From: Theocolax elegans
Taxonomy: Eukaryota; Arthropoda; Insecta; Hymenoptera; Cerocephalidae
Length of the DNA: 64,000 nt
Direction: 5' to 3'
Assembly: GCA_026168455.1 (NCBI GenBank)
Contig: CM047426.1
Location: 63,253,562 to 63,317,561, forward strand
The notes under the pieces are model-generated. The model searched no databases and was not told the DNA's origin. It was given only the letters and a program-made list of their open reading frames with translations. The position numbers and the translations under genes were made by a program. This document shows, one piece after another, positions 23,472-33,289 of the stretch (positions are counted from its first letter, which is position 1; each line of letters begins with the position of its first letter).

Positions 23472-24374
23472 TCAATTATTAGAAGATGAAAGAGGAAGGA
23501 GATTGACAAGATCGGCTTCCGAATTTATGCAGGTCAGAGGGCCATCCTTCGTTTTACGCACATAGATATTGAGGTTTATAACTATAGGCCTCGCGTAGCC
23601 TAGTTCCCTGCTTTTGCGGATCGCCGCCTGCCATAGGTCGAAAACTGGCTTTGGCCATAATGGTCGGATGAATAGGCCGGAGTTGCCTCCCTGACCGAAG
23701 ATAGTATGGGCTGATTTGCCCTTGAGAAGAAATGCTCTTTCGACAACCGCGTCCCTGGCTGCATTCGACGAAAGTCGAAAGACCACTCCTCTAGAACGAG
23801 GAGCAGCAGATGTACTCTCCTCAGTGGCAGCCTTGGACCTTGGAGACCACGACCGGACATCAATAATCTGCTTGGACAGCAGAGGCAAATTTAAAACTGT
23901 CAATATTCTTCCTATAATATCGATGTCCGTTGTCGCCATCTCGGGGGGTAATCCTGTTAGAAGTACCTCACAGGTATCCCTCAGGGCATCCACAGATGAA
24001 AGATCGCGAGGTGCGGATATAACTCCACCATTCTTCGTTGACTCCAGAGTGACAACCCGGGTTTCAAGTTTATCGAACCGCTTTGCATGGTCCTGAAGAT
24101 GTGAATCAGTGGTCATCTCGAGCCGATCGACGCGTGCATTGAGTGCTCTCAAATCAGCCCTCATCTCGTCCAGCTTCCCCTCTATCCGATCGACCTTGTC
24201 AACCACCGTGCTGATGTCTTTGTGGAAAGAGGTTTGTAGCTTACGCACGAAGACCTCCATCCACGGCGGCGGAGCACACGCCATTGAGTCGCTATCGAGA
24301 TCGGTCGTGGCGGGGGAATCGCTATTGGGCGTTGTGGGCGCGGCGCCGCGAGGTTGCTTGGCAACCTGCGACAA
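23472..24374 (-). CDS. LINE A ORF1 protein (300 aa)
   Basis: It is an intact frame. The N-terminus is Pro/Ser/Asp-rich. A heptad coiled coil covers about residues 45-105 (VDKVDRIEGKLDEMRADLRA, LEMTTDSHLQDHAKRFDKLE). The C-terminal half, about 135-290, looks like an RRM-like plus C-terminal domain of LINE ORF1 (CEVLLTGLPPEMA, SRGVVFRLSSNAARDAVVE, RPIVINLNIYVRKTKDG). It has no zinc knuckle. Inferred role: RNA-binding chaperone of the element RNP. It ends in TGA, and ORF2 continues in the same frame. Confidence 0.8.
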   Translation of the reverse strand: MSQVAKQPRGAAPTTPNSDSPATTDLDSDSMACAPPPWMEVFVRKLQTSFHKDISTVVDKVDRIEGKLDEMRADLRALNARVDRLEMTTDSHLQDHAKRFDKLETRVVTLESTKNGGVISAPRDLSSVDALRDTCEVLLTGLPPEMATTDIDIIGRILTVLNLPLLSKQIIDVRSWSPRSKAATEESTSAAPRSRGVVFRLSSNAARDAVVERAFLLKGKSAHTIFGQGGNSGLFIRPLWPKPVFDLWQAAIRKSRELGYARPIVINLNIYVRKTKDGPLTCINSEADLVNLLPLSSSNN

Positions 24375-24580
24375 TGATGGCGACGGAGGCGAGGCAATAC
24401 GTTTGGCGCTGGTGGGGAGCTGGATGGGCGTGTCTAAGAGCTCGGTCGAGCAGGTCGCGCCAGTCTGAGCGATTTAGTTTTCGCCAAGAGACAGCAGCGG
24501 CGCTCGGAGGAGCCCAGCGCTGCCTCAAAGCAGTGCGCGTGCGTGATATTATTACACAGGCCACAAACCTCCGTGTAATC

Positions 24581-24602
24581 GAGAGAGAGAGAGAGAGAGA
24601 GA
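24581..24602. repeat. (GA)n microsatellite
   Basis: Eleven GA units at the 5' end of the LINE A copy, in the same dinucleotide phase as the tract at its 3' end. Confidence 0.9.
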
Positions 24603-24755
24603 AATTATATAAAAAAACATGAGCATTTTTATTCATATATCTAGATCTATATCATTATAGCAAAGATATATACCAACTATATTTTACGTTCTTCATTTGA
24701 CCTTAGTCTATAAAGAAGTTTGAAGGTTAAAACTGGAAACTAAAATTAACCTTAA

Positions 24756-25262
24756 GGGGAGTCCGTACCAATAGCTTCAAACATTCGTCACCCGAAATTT
24801 CGCGAGCAAAAATGGCGCTGCCGTCAGTTAAGCTGAGTTCATATTCGACAATAATTATGAACATTTAAAGGAAATAGAGTTTTTACCACACAAAATCAGA
24901 GTTGAGCGCTATAGCTATTGATGTAATGATTAATTACATATTGCTTAGCTGATCGAAAAGTCAGTATTTTCGACGAATAGTAAGAAGTACGAATCAATTC
25001 TGAGAACACATACCGAAGTCACTTCGTACTTTTCACTATTCGTCGAAAATACTGACTTTTCGATCAGCTAAGTAATATGTAATTAATCATTACATCAATA
25101 GCTATGGCGCTCAACTTTGATTTTGTGATTTAAAGACTCTATTTTTTTTTTAATTGTTCAAAATTGTTGTCAAATATCAACTCAGTCTATCTGACGGCAG
25201 CGCCACTTCTTCTCGCAAATTTTCAGGTGTTGATATATTCAACTATACTCTATGGACTCCCC
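24756..25262. mobile_element. foldback MITE flanked by TTAA
   Basis: TTAA at 24752-24755 and 25263-25266 enclose ends GGGGAGTCC...GGACTCCCC. The two halves are inverted copies of each other nearly throughout, with the best match at 24915-24985 against 25025-25110 (CGAAAAGTCAGTATTTTCGA on one arm). Transcribed, it would fold into one long hairpin. It is non-coding. Confidence 0.85.
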
Positions 25263-25279
25263 TTAAGAATTCACGAAAT

Positions 25280-25640
25280 TCTTTAGAAAGCCCGTAATTA
25301 GTGCACAAATCCCATAAACGCTTAAAAATTTGCGAAATACCTTAAAAAGCCCATAAGTAGTGCAAAAATTCCATAATACCATCAAAATTCTTGAAATACT
25401 TTATAAAGCTCGTAATTAGTGCAAATATCCCGTAATACATTAAGAATTCAAGGAATACACCAAAAATCTCGTAATTAGCGCAAATATCCCGGAAAACCTT
25501 AAGACTTTTGAAATAATGAAGAAATCCCGTAATTAGTACAAACATCCCGGAATAGCTTAAGTATTCCCTAAGTACCCAAGAAATCCCATAATTCCTGTAA
25601 ACATCCCGGAAAAACTTAAAAATTCATGAAAAAAAAAACA
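25280..25640. repeat. minisatellite, about six 59-bp units
   Basis: The block CCCGTAATTAGTGCAAAT recurs with variation at 25291, 25350, 25409, 25468, 25526 and 25585, a spacing of 58-59 bp. The units share a second block around CTTAAAAATTCTTGAAAT. The array starts right after the foldback MITE. Confidence 0.85.
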
Positions 25641-26400
25641 AAAATTTCCTGAATAGTCCAATAACATAAGTTTTGTGGTCGCGGAGACCAGATATTTTTT
25701 TTAATAACATAGAGAGATATTCATTATATGACTGTCGTATGCGACAGCTATTTTGAGGTAAATGTAGCGCGGTAAATAAATGCTTTCATAATTGATGTCT
25801 ATTAAAAAAAAGAATTAATCAAATCTGTCAAACCTAGATTAGTTAGTGCTTTTTATTCCAAGCATTTTACATCTTTGTTACTTTTAGATCAAAGTATTCT
25901 ACATAAACATATATTCATTACTCGCGCTTTGCGGAGACTCAGTCCACGAAAAATGGATAGTGGTTATTCAAAAACCAACGGAGAGCGGCGCTACTAGCAC
26001 GTTAGTAGCGAGTGTCTGAAACTGTTTTCCGTGCAGTATATTAATTATGATATTTAGCGCCATCTTGCAACAACCATTTGCGCAAGTGCTTCTACTCTAA
26101 CAAAGTATAAATAGTACAGACTAAGAGCGTCGCGCACTCTGGCGACGAAATGGTGACTAAGAAAACTTTATCTTAAACTTAACTTTTTATTAAACTTTAT
26201 ATTTTATTATAAAAGAACTCAAAAAAATTAGACTAGTCGCTGAATAGAAACCATTTTTATTAAATAGATTTAGCTTAGTTGAACTTAATTGCTTTTATGC
26301 ATCTACTTCAAACTCTGACTCAACTTTCATTTTCACTTAACTTAAAGCGTTTATTCAAACCCATCTCTTTCTTCTTTTTCACCATCTTATAACTTCATAC
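25641..26400. other. non-coding, unassigned
   Basis: I see no coding frame or repeat pair. A slightly GC-richer part at 25920-26100 contains GCGCCATCTTG and may be old element leader sequence. Confidence 0.4.
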
Positions 26401-26401
26401 C

Positions 26402-27175
26402 TATCACTCATAGCAAAGTTCTGACAGCTATCTCTAGAGCCACATCTAAAGCAGTTGGCCACCATAAAGTTTCAGTTCCCATGCTGAAACTCCTAGCCTC
26501 TCAAGTTGCCCCACATTTAGCAGATTCATTTAATCAACTTCTTTCGACCGAATTTTACCCTGATCTTTAGAAGAGGTCCATATTATTTCCTCTGGCCATG
26601 TCAAATAACAGTAAGTTGCCGTCTGATACTAGGCCCACAGCAAAACTCTGCGAAATCTCCAAAATCCTTGAAAGATAGGTCCATGACCAACTTGCAGATA
26701 ATCTAGAATCTAACAATCCAATTGTTACATCCATGTCCACACCCTCCCTGGACTATACAAGACAGGTGTCAACGATCTCTCGGCGTGTACACAGGATACT
26801 ATAAGCAAGCCTTTTCTCGGTAAACGCGTAAGAGGTTAGTTGAAACCATCATTTTTCCAAAATTTGATTACACATGCGCGGTTTATAATGATGTTGAATT
26901 TAACCGATTATTAAATGCATGCATTTGATTTATTTGGGCCAACATTCTCTGAAGAGCTCACGTAACTTCTTATCTTGCTCACCGGAGCTTACTGTTGGTA
27001 GAATCCAAAATAATTCTATTTATCGGTTTCACTGCCTTTAATGTCATTTCCCCGCTTTAATTCGCTCAAAATGTCATCCACCTTTGACCTTAACCTATAT
27101 CCTACTCGCATCGGAGCGCTAAACAAGTCACATGTCATAAACGCCACTCGCCTCATCAATCAACTTTAACCCTCT
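26402..27175 (+). pseudogene. old LINE A remnant (RT pieces)
   Basis: Plus-strand frames give VHDQLADNLESN and SDTRPTAKLCEISKILER, matching LINE A ORF2. After an internal deletion near 26750 the thumb region follows (FPKFDYTCAVYNDVE, LNACI). Many stops. It is clearly older than the copy at 20-24.6 kb. Confidence 0.75.
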
Positions 27176-27920
27176 CTCATTTAATATTGTTACATCCTAA
27201 ATTTTTATATTTTTTAATATTTAATGAAAAGTAAAAAAAATACAAAATTTAATATAGTTAATTAACTTATAAGTAAAGTAAAATAATAATAATAATAATA
27301 ATAAAAAGAAATAGTAGTAAAAATTGAGATTTATACATAAAAAATATAAGTGGATCGGAGGAATAATCGTCAGCTAATGTTTTGATGCTAAGATGTTTGA
27401 AAATGCGATGTAGCAATATCTAAACTTGGAAATGCGATCGGAGGAAAGATATCTATAAAATTTAAAGAAGATACAAATAATTATCAGGACAGGTCAAGAG
27501 TTAAAATTTTGGCGCAATAAAATCAAAGCGGGAAGCAAAGGTTAATGAAAGACGTAGAAGCTTATTCGAAATTCTTCGAAAAAACCGGAAAGACAAAAAG
27601 AATCTTTCCCCAATGAACTCTATAATTTAAAAAACAAAGAAAGGGAGTTTAACATCTATATGATTTTACGGCAATTTGTATATAGCCGTGCTCCGATTTT
27701 AACCTACAATAAAATCGTAGTAAGAGATATTATAAGAAGATACGCACTTACATGCACTATAGTTTCCTAAGAAAAGAGAACTAGTGCAAGCCCATTAAAG
27801 AAAACGACATTTTTCATACGAAAAGAATAGAGATGAACGTACCCGAAATAAGTATATAAAACAAGCAATTTAACCTTTTGTTTTTAATACATCTCGTCTT
27901 ATACAGTTGCGCAGAGAGAG
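27176..27920. other. non-coding AT-rich sequence
   Basis: No gene is seen. A short (AAT)n run lies near 27282-27303. At 27918-27937 GAGAGAGATTGATTGATG repeats the junction seen at the 3' end of LINE A and may mark the end of another LINE copy. Confidence 0.45.
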
Positions 27921-27984
27921 ATTGATTGATGCAATGTTTATTATGCCTAGGATGAATTCAACCATAAGGCAAGAATACAATAAG

Positions 27985-28150
27985 TACTTGACCTCCGGGA
28001 AACGGATCTTATCCTAACTTTCATATGTCTTTTATAATATAAAAATGTAAAGAAAGCCAAGTTACTTCCAATTTGATCGCTTACAACTTGGAAACAAATA
28101 GAGATAGGCACTCAAACCAAAAACCAGAAGAAAGTTGAGTTCAAGTAGAT
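27985..28150. repeat. dispersed repeat, partner near 55.0-55.2 kb
   Basis: Segments such as AAACGGATCTT, AATATAAAAATGTAAAGAAAG and AGAAGAAAGTTGAGTTCAAG reappear in the same order at about 55018-55198. Divergence is high. The element type is not identified. Confidence 0.55.
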
Positions 28151-28262
28151 ATGATTTGAAAAAAAGAAGCTCAAATTGCTTAATTTGGAGCAAAGTTATA
28201 AAGACAATAAGAAATTAAAGATTATCAGACCAAAAGAAACAATAAATTTTTCATATTAAATT

Positions 28263-28748
28263 TTGGTTCAAATTTCTTCAATTTTTTATATAACGCTTCC
28301 TTATACCACTAATTTCAATAAATTATCACAGATTTTACACTCTTACAATATTCAAACACTACCATTAGTACAGAAAAATTTGAATTCTATCATTAAATTA
28401 GGCAAAGACTGTACTAAGAAACTAGAATATACAAATGTCTATAAATTTAAATGCAAAAATTATCCTACCTCTTATGTTGGTGAAACGAAGCGTTCTTTAA
28501 AAACTAAAATAAATGAACATAGAAATAATAAAAACCCAGATTCAGTGGTTAATCAACATGTATCTCTTTTTAAACATGCATTTGACTGGGATAGCGTAAA
28601 AATTGTTGATAGCGAATGTAACTACAACAAACGTTTAATTTCTGAAATGATACATGTCAAAATTGATAGTAATAATATCAACAAGAAAGACGATATTAAA
28701 TTTTTAAATACCACTTATTTGCCAGTTCTTAGAAATTTAAATGCTTAA
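28263..28748 (+). CDS. Penelope-like element, GIY-YIG endonuclease domain (161 aa)
   Basis: Residues 8-50 fit the connector of Penelope-like polyproteins (FYITLPYTTNFNKLSQIL). The GIY-YIG nuclease follows: VYKFKC at 59-64, YVGETKR at 71-77 with the conserved Arg77, NEHR at 84-87 and the catalytic-type Glu128 in ISEMIHVK. One of the zinc-binding cysteines expected after C64 is Tyr. The frame is open to its stop, but the RT is absent, so it is a fragment of a larger polyprotein. The enzyme would nick DNA for target-primed reverse transcription. Confidence 0.82.
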   Translation: MVQISSIFYITLPYTTNFNKLSQILHSYNIQTLPLVQKNLNSIIKLGKDCTKKLEYTNVYKFKCKNYPTSYVGETKRSLKTKINEHRNNKNPDSVVNQHVSLFKHAFDWDSVKIVDSECNYNKRLISEMIHVKIDSNNINKKDDIKFLNTTYLPVLRNLNA

Positions 28749-28935
28749 TTAACAACCGTTTGACGTTTCCTGTGTTTTCACTCGCTACATATATAAACAC
28801 GACGATGTACAAAAAATTTAACAGATCATTTGACGCATCGATAATCCGATTAAAGGTAAAAAATTTTTTATTATCAGTGTATTTTCATATGTACGTTCAC
28901 AATTGTAATTTTGTTTTTTGTGTCCAAGAAATAGC

Positions 28936-28967
28936 CTGAAGAGGTTGGCAGACCACGCCAACGAAAC
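28936..28967 (+). ncRNA. hammerhead-ribozyme-like core
   Basis: CTGAAGA is followed by a stem GTTGGC/GCCAAC and then GAAAC, the two conserved hammerhead boxes joined by helix II. Penelope-like elements are known to carry hammerhead motifs in their terminal repeats. One unpaired G precedes the stem. I did not establish helices I and III, so cleavage activity is unproven. Confidence 0.55.
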
Positions 28968-28990
28968 GTTGCTTATTATATAAAAAAATT

Positions 28991-29520
28991 TGTCTTTTTA
29001 AGATTTTTTTCCTTTGCCTCCATCAAATCGCATATAAGTTTTCAAGATCAACACCAGGGAGAGTGATTACCATATATACAATATTAATTGTTCAAAATTT
29101 TTTATTGTTTCAAGTAATTTTGTCCTAGACTCACAATATCTTTTACTTCATCCGTAATTCTTGTATTTGTCAAATTAACGTACCATTTATTATTGTTAAT
29201 ATATCGATTTTGTTTTGATTTTGAATCACAATTGTTTGGAAAATTATTTTCCTTACTATTTCTGTTTCCAATCTTATATTATTTTTAAGTAAAACATCAT
29301 TTTTCTCCGGTTATCCGGTTCTTTGGTTTTCAAGGTACTTTTTTATATAAGCGAATAATTTTCTTGTCTGGGCTTTACAAACTATTTATGGCTTTTATTT
29401 TTGGGACCGTAACTTTTAGACTGTATTTTCTGGGTTTTTTTTTGGACCATTAGGCCCCTTTTGGGCGTTAAAAATTTTAATCATATAATTTAACTTGAAA
29501 ACTTTTGGGACTTAATATTT
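28991..29520. other. non-coding, with a short repeat
   Basis: No gene. The segment 29036-29085 (TTTTCAAGATCAACACCAGG and on) recurs at 33209-33260 beside the second Penelope fragment, in the same orientation although the Penelope pieces are inverted. Confidence 0.5.
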
Positions 29521-29530
29521 TGGGCCTTAA

Positions 29531-29618
29531 GGGACTGTCGGACTCAGAAAATGGTCATTTTTCATTAATTTTTATAAACCAAAAAATAAATTTTTTTTAA
29601 TCCCGAACGCCATGCCCT
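29531..29618. mobile_element. left part of a TTAA MITE (same family as 1780-1978)
   Basis: After TTAA at 29527-29530, GGGACTGTCGGACTCAGAAA and the following bases to CGAACGCCATGCCC parallel the left half of the MITE at 1.8 kb. It is cut by the piggyBac element. MITE-type sequence resumes at about 32230. Confidence 0.7.
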
Positions 29619-29632
29619 TAAACATGTTTTAA

Positions 29633-32140
29633 CCCTTTAACGACCAAAATGCTCAATTTTTCTGTCAATTTTCAACGCGTTTTTTTCGGTAGTCATAGGC
29701 CTTAGAGATTTTTGCAAACACGTATTTTGATGGAAAATTTAACGCTGTTTAATTAAACAATAAAAAACGTGAAAAATTTTGCAAAAAATCAAGTTTGCGA
29801 TTTTTTTAGCAATGTTACCGCAAAGAAATCATCTTATAAATATGATCAGGGGTGATGACGACTACGAAAGTATCTCCAAGAATTTTGGTGGAATTTTTGA
29901 ACCACTTCTTCCAACAAAATGGTGGCAAAATAAAAAAAAATCCATAAAAAACATAACTCATTTTTTATCTCGGAAACCATTGAGTTTAGAGAAAAGTTCA
30001 TGCAACAAAAAAGTCTTAAAATTAATCGAGAAACACGCCTGAATTTTTTCAGAATTTTCCGAGGCGATTTTTGAATTTTCGGGAAATATGAAAAATCCAT
30101 TTTTTCAAAATCATCTCCAAAAATTCTGAAAAGATCCAGGCTTGTTTCTTGATGAATTCTAAGACTTTTTTGTTTTATAAACTTGTTCTCTAAACTCAAT
30201 TGTTTTGGAGATAAAAAATGAGAATCCCAGCAGCGGCATTATTTTTGACACAGACTAAAGAACAGCCATTTAACAATAATATACTAATGTTTTGCCTTTT
30301 TATGTGTATACAAGTGCAGTTTGTATAGCGTATACTAATATACACATATCGAAAAAGCAATTCAGAAAATTGTATGTAAGCTCATTTTTATTACTTTCTA
30401 GACTCTTATTATTTTGAGACCATACAGTAAATCGAATCGAAAAGATTATTTTCCATTTCTAAAGTAGAGGTTTGACAAGATGTATTGAAAACTGTAGTAA
30501 TTATTTTCATTAGGTATTTTTATTATTTTATATAACCATGTCGCAAAAACGTAAAAGACGTTCCATTCGCTCCCATGAAATTTACGAAATTGATACTTCA
30601 AAGAACACTTACGATGATATAGTTACCGTTCCAAATCCTGACAATTCTGGTACTGATGGATCAGATTTTGATACTGATTCGGATAATGAAATTTCTAATA
30701 TAACGTACACAGAAGCTTGTAAAACATATACTGAAACTCAAACTAAATTAGAAAGAACGCATGTACTCCAGTGGATGGAAGGAGAAAAAAAGTATAATGA
30801 TAATTTGGAAGACAAAATTTTATTGAAAGACTCGGTAAAAAACAAAATACAAGAAACGGAGCCAGTAGAACTTTTTGAAATATTTTTCTCAACAGAAATG
30901 AAGCAATATATTACAGATGCTTGCAAAGAAAATAATTTTAATTTAAATTTAAAAGACTTAAATACATTCGTGGGAATAATCATCTTGACTGCATTCAACA
31001 AAAGGAAATCTCAGAGGGACCACTAGTCAAGTGATTCCTTTTTATCTTGTAACGTTGTTTCTTCTGCTATGCCACGTAAAAAGTTTGAACAGATCAAATC
31101 AAAATTAAAATATTCAAAAACGAAAGATAAAAATCCAACTGACAATGCTTGACGTGTCCGTTCACTATTAAACCGATTTCAAATTAATATTATGAAATTC
31201 GATGTGTGGAGAACTGCTCTTTCCATCGATGAAATCATGGCTAAGTCTTATGCGAGGACGTCACTAAAACAATTCATTCGAGGAAAACCCATACGATTTG
31301 GCCTCAAATTCTGGGGTCTTTGTACTTCCGATGGTTTTGTATTAGGTCTTCACTTATACTGCGGAAAAAATTCTGGAACGGGAAGTAAATTTAGTAAGTG
31401 TGCATTAGGTTCTCGCGTTGTCATGAATTTACTAGAACAGTTTTTTTGTGTAATACCGCCGGGAAAAATATGTATGTGCCATCTATATTTTGATAATTAT
31501 TTCACAAGCTTGAGTTTAGAGAACAAGTTTATAAAACAAAAAGTCTTAGAATTCATCAAGAAACAAGCCTGGATCTTTTCAGAATTTTTGGAGATGATTT
31601 TGAAAAAATGGATTTTTCATATTTCTCGAAAATTCAAAAATTGCTTCGGAAAATTCTGAAAAAAATTCAGGCGTGTTTCTCGATTAATTTTAAGACTTTT
31701 TTGTTCCATGAACTTTTCTCTAAACTCAATGGTATCCGAGATAAAAAATGAGTTATGTTTTTTATGGATTTTTTTTTATTTTGCCACCATTTTGTTGGAA
31801 GAAGTGGTTCAAAAATTCCACCAAAATTCCTAGAGATACTTTCGTATACGAAACTATAGTCGTGATCACCCCTGATCATATTTATAAGATGATTTCTTTG
31901 CGGTAACATTGCTAAAAAAATCGCAAACTTGATTTTTTGCAAAATTTTTCACGTTTTTTATTGTTTAATTGGCTATAACTTTTTTATAACGCAATCAATC
32001 GCAATTAAAAAAAAAGATTCTGAAAGAGCGTTAAATTTTCCATCAAAATACGTGTTTGCAAAAATCTCTAAGGTCTATGACTACCGAAAAAAACGTGTTG
32101 AAAATCGACAGAAAAATTGAGCATTTTTGTCGTTAAAGGG
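29633..32140 (+). mobile_element. piggyBac-like element with 0.6-kb inverted arms
   Basis: The left TTAA at 29629-29632 is followed by CCCTTTAACGACC. The right end is the mirror CGTTAAAGGG at 32131-32140, followed by TGAT instead of TTAA. The outer 570-630 bp (29633-30200 and 31509-32140) are inverted copies. The transposase frame runs from 30538 and is overtaken by the right arm at 31509. The element is a foldback derivative and cannot make a full transposase. Confidence 0.85.
30538..31508 (+). pseudogene. piggyBac transposase, C-terminally truncated
   Basis: The N-terminal acidic region (residues about 35-60, DNSGTDGSDFDTDSDNE) and the start of the catalytic domain (LKDLNTFVGIIILTAFNKRK) lie at 30538-31026. 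After frameshifts the frame at 31192 gives SIDEIMAKSYARTSLKQFIR, GKPIRFGLKFWGLC and YFDNYFTS, the last containing a DDE-type Asp of the family. The initial region after SIDE lacks the usual acidic residue context. The C-terminal half and Cys-rich domain are replaced by terminal-arm sequence. Confidence 0.82.
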
Positions 32141-32229
32141 TGATACAGTATTCTCAAATTTTTCAATTTTTTAAATCTGTAATTTCATACTAACTTTTAG
32201 TTGAAAATTCATTCCATTTTAGACCAATA

Positions 32230-32400
32230 ATCACCAATAAAAAATTGTTTATTTAATTATAATTAACAAATTTATTTTTTCTTAAAAAGTCAAAACGTCA
32301 TGCCCTCACTTTTGTTTCAAAATACCTATATGAATCTTTTCAAGATTTTTAATTCGATATTTCCAACATAATTCTTATGTTAAAAGTGTAGATCTCTGTA
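32230..32400. mobile_element. right part of a TTAA MITE
   Basis: TCATGCCCTCACTTTTGTTT, AATACCTATATGAAT and CCAACATAATTCTTATGTT follow the same order as 1858-1940. The expected terminal repeat and TTAA at the right are not recognisable. It may be the right half of the MITE split by piggyBac or a second copy. Confidence 0.6.
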
Positions 32401-32416
32401 TAATAGGATCATGAGC

Positions 32417-32642
32417 TTATACATCAATTTTATGCTGGAATAAATTTGTAGTGCCTAAAACCTCTGGCGTAAGTGAAATTAATTGGTCTAATAACTGCTG
32501 GATTTGTTCCTTTTCTTTTTCGGTAGCCTTAACTAATCCATCAATACTAGCTACAGCTGGCAAACAATCTCGATAATGTCCATACGGGTAAAATTGATGC
32601 AACTTCCCATCTGGATTCCACCACGTATAATTCGCAAAATCA
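32417..32642 (-). pseudogene. unidentified host-like coding fragment (about 75 codons)
   Basis: The minus-strand frame reads IDFANYTWWNPDGKLHQFYP and, later, KEKEQIQQLLDQLISLTPEV, ending at a TAA. Codon use and composition look like real protein, unlike the chance frames around it. I do not recognise the family. No acceptor site is evident at its 5' limit. It could be an exon of another gene inside the ANKRD13 intron, or a captured or processed gene fragment next to a MITE. Confidence 0.4.
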
Positions 32643-32765
32643 ATTTTTATTTTAAATAGTATGGAAATCTATTCCAGAAATACACTCATATACTTTTTTA
32701 TTTCTTAAACGAATCAAACATATTTAGGATCATTTCCTTCCTTAATAAATTTCATGGAGAATTGC

Positions 32766-32916
32766 CGATACGACCTGAGTAATTGGAACTACTATTAATG
32801 CGTAAATTACAATTGCTTACTAAAATAATTTTAATAGCAAATTTTGTAAAAAAAATTTTTAGGAAACAATTATAATTTACGCTTTATCAGCTATTCCAAT
32901 TACTCAGGTCGTATCG
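32766..32916. mobile_element. short MITE with 23-bp terminal inverted repeats
   Basis: CGATACGACCTGAGTAATTG at 32766 is matched by its reverse complement ending at 32916, and similarity continues weakly inward (GCGTAAATTA). It is 151 bp, non-coding. No clear target duplication. Confidence 0.75.
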
Positions 32917-33029
32917 ATAACTTCCCATAAAATTTCGTATACGAATTCATTTATAAAAACTTATTACTCCTCCTTAAACTCTTAATTTTTCCATACGTAC
33001 CTCTACTTGACATATAATGTTGATAAAAC

Positions 33030-33206
33030 TAAAAATTTTTTTTATAATAAGCAACGTTTCGTTGGCGTGGTCTGCCAACCTCTTCAGGCTATTTATTAGA
33101 CACAAAAAACAAAATTACAATTGAGAACGTACATATGAAAATACACTAAAATAAAAGATTTTGTACCTTTAATCAGTTTATCGATTGACGCATCGATAAT
33201 CCGATA
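33030..33206 (-). mobile_element. Penelope-like terminal fragment, inverted copy
   Basis: It repeats about 28835-28980 in opposite orientation, including the hammerhead-like motif (33056-33087 on the minus strand) and the ACGCATCGATAATCCGAT block. No coding sequence. Confidence 0.7.
33056..33087 (-). ncRNA. hammerhead-ribozyme-like core, second copy
   Basis: Same CTGAAGA, GTTGGC/GCCAAC stem and GAAAC as the copy at 28936. Both boxes are unchanged although flanking bases differ. Confidence 0.5.
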
Positions 33207-33289
33207 AGGTTTTCAAGATTAACACCAGGGAGAGTGATTACGATATATACAATGTCAATATAAAATATTTTACTAAAAGACCAGTTAAC

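Larger units (their letters stand above)
20018..24580 (-). mobile_element. nearly full-length LINE (family A), CR1/jockey group
   Basis: Minus-strand order: 5' UTR (24375-24580), ORF1 (23472-24374), ORF2 with endonuclease and RT (about 20393-23471), 3' UTR and a terminal (TCAA)n-type tail at 20018-20033. (GA)n tracts bound both ends (19940-20017 and 24581-24602). Only one frameshift and one stop are apparent in ORF2, so the copy is young. A much older copy is at 26402-27175. Confidence 0.85.
28200..28990 (+). mobile_element. Penelope-like element, 3' end
   Basis: It holds the C-terminal GIY-YIG endonuclease frame and, 190 bp downstream, a hammerhead-like motif in the terminal (pLTR-type) region. 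The RT part is not preserved upstream. A second, inverted piece of the same terminal sequence lies at about 33030-33206. Confidence 0.75.

Noticed and set aside
23716..24468. Plus-strand frames opposite LINE A ORF1
   Set aside because: They are antisense shadows; the minus-strand frame has the coiled coil and order expected of ORF1.
25266..25640. CRISPR-like array
   Set aside because: Units are contiguous diverged 59-bp repeats without unique spacers, and the genome is eukaryotic. It is a minisatellite.
30738..31001. Minus-strand frame inside the piggyBac element
   Set aside because: Antisense shadow of the transposase N-terminus.
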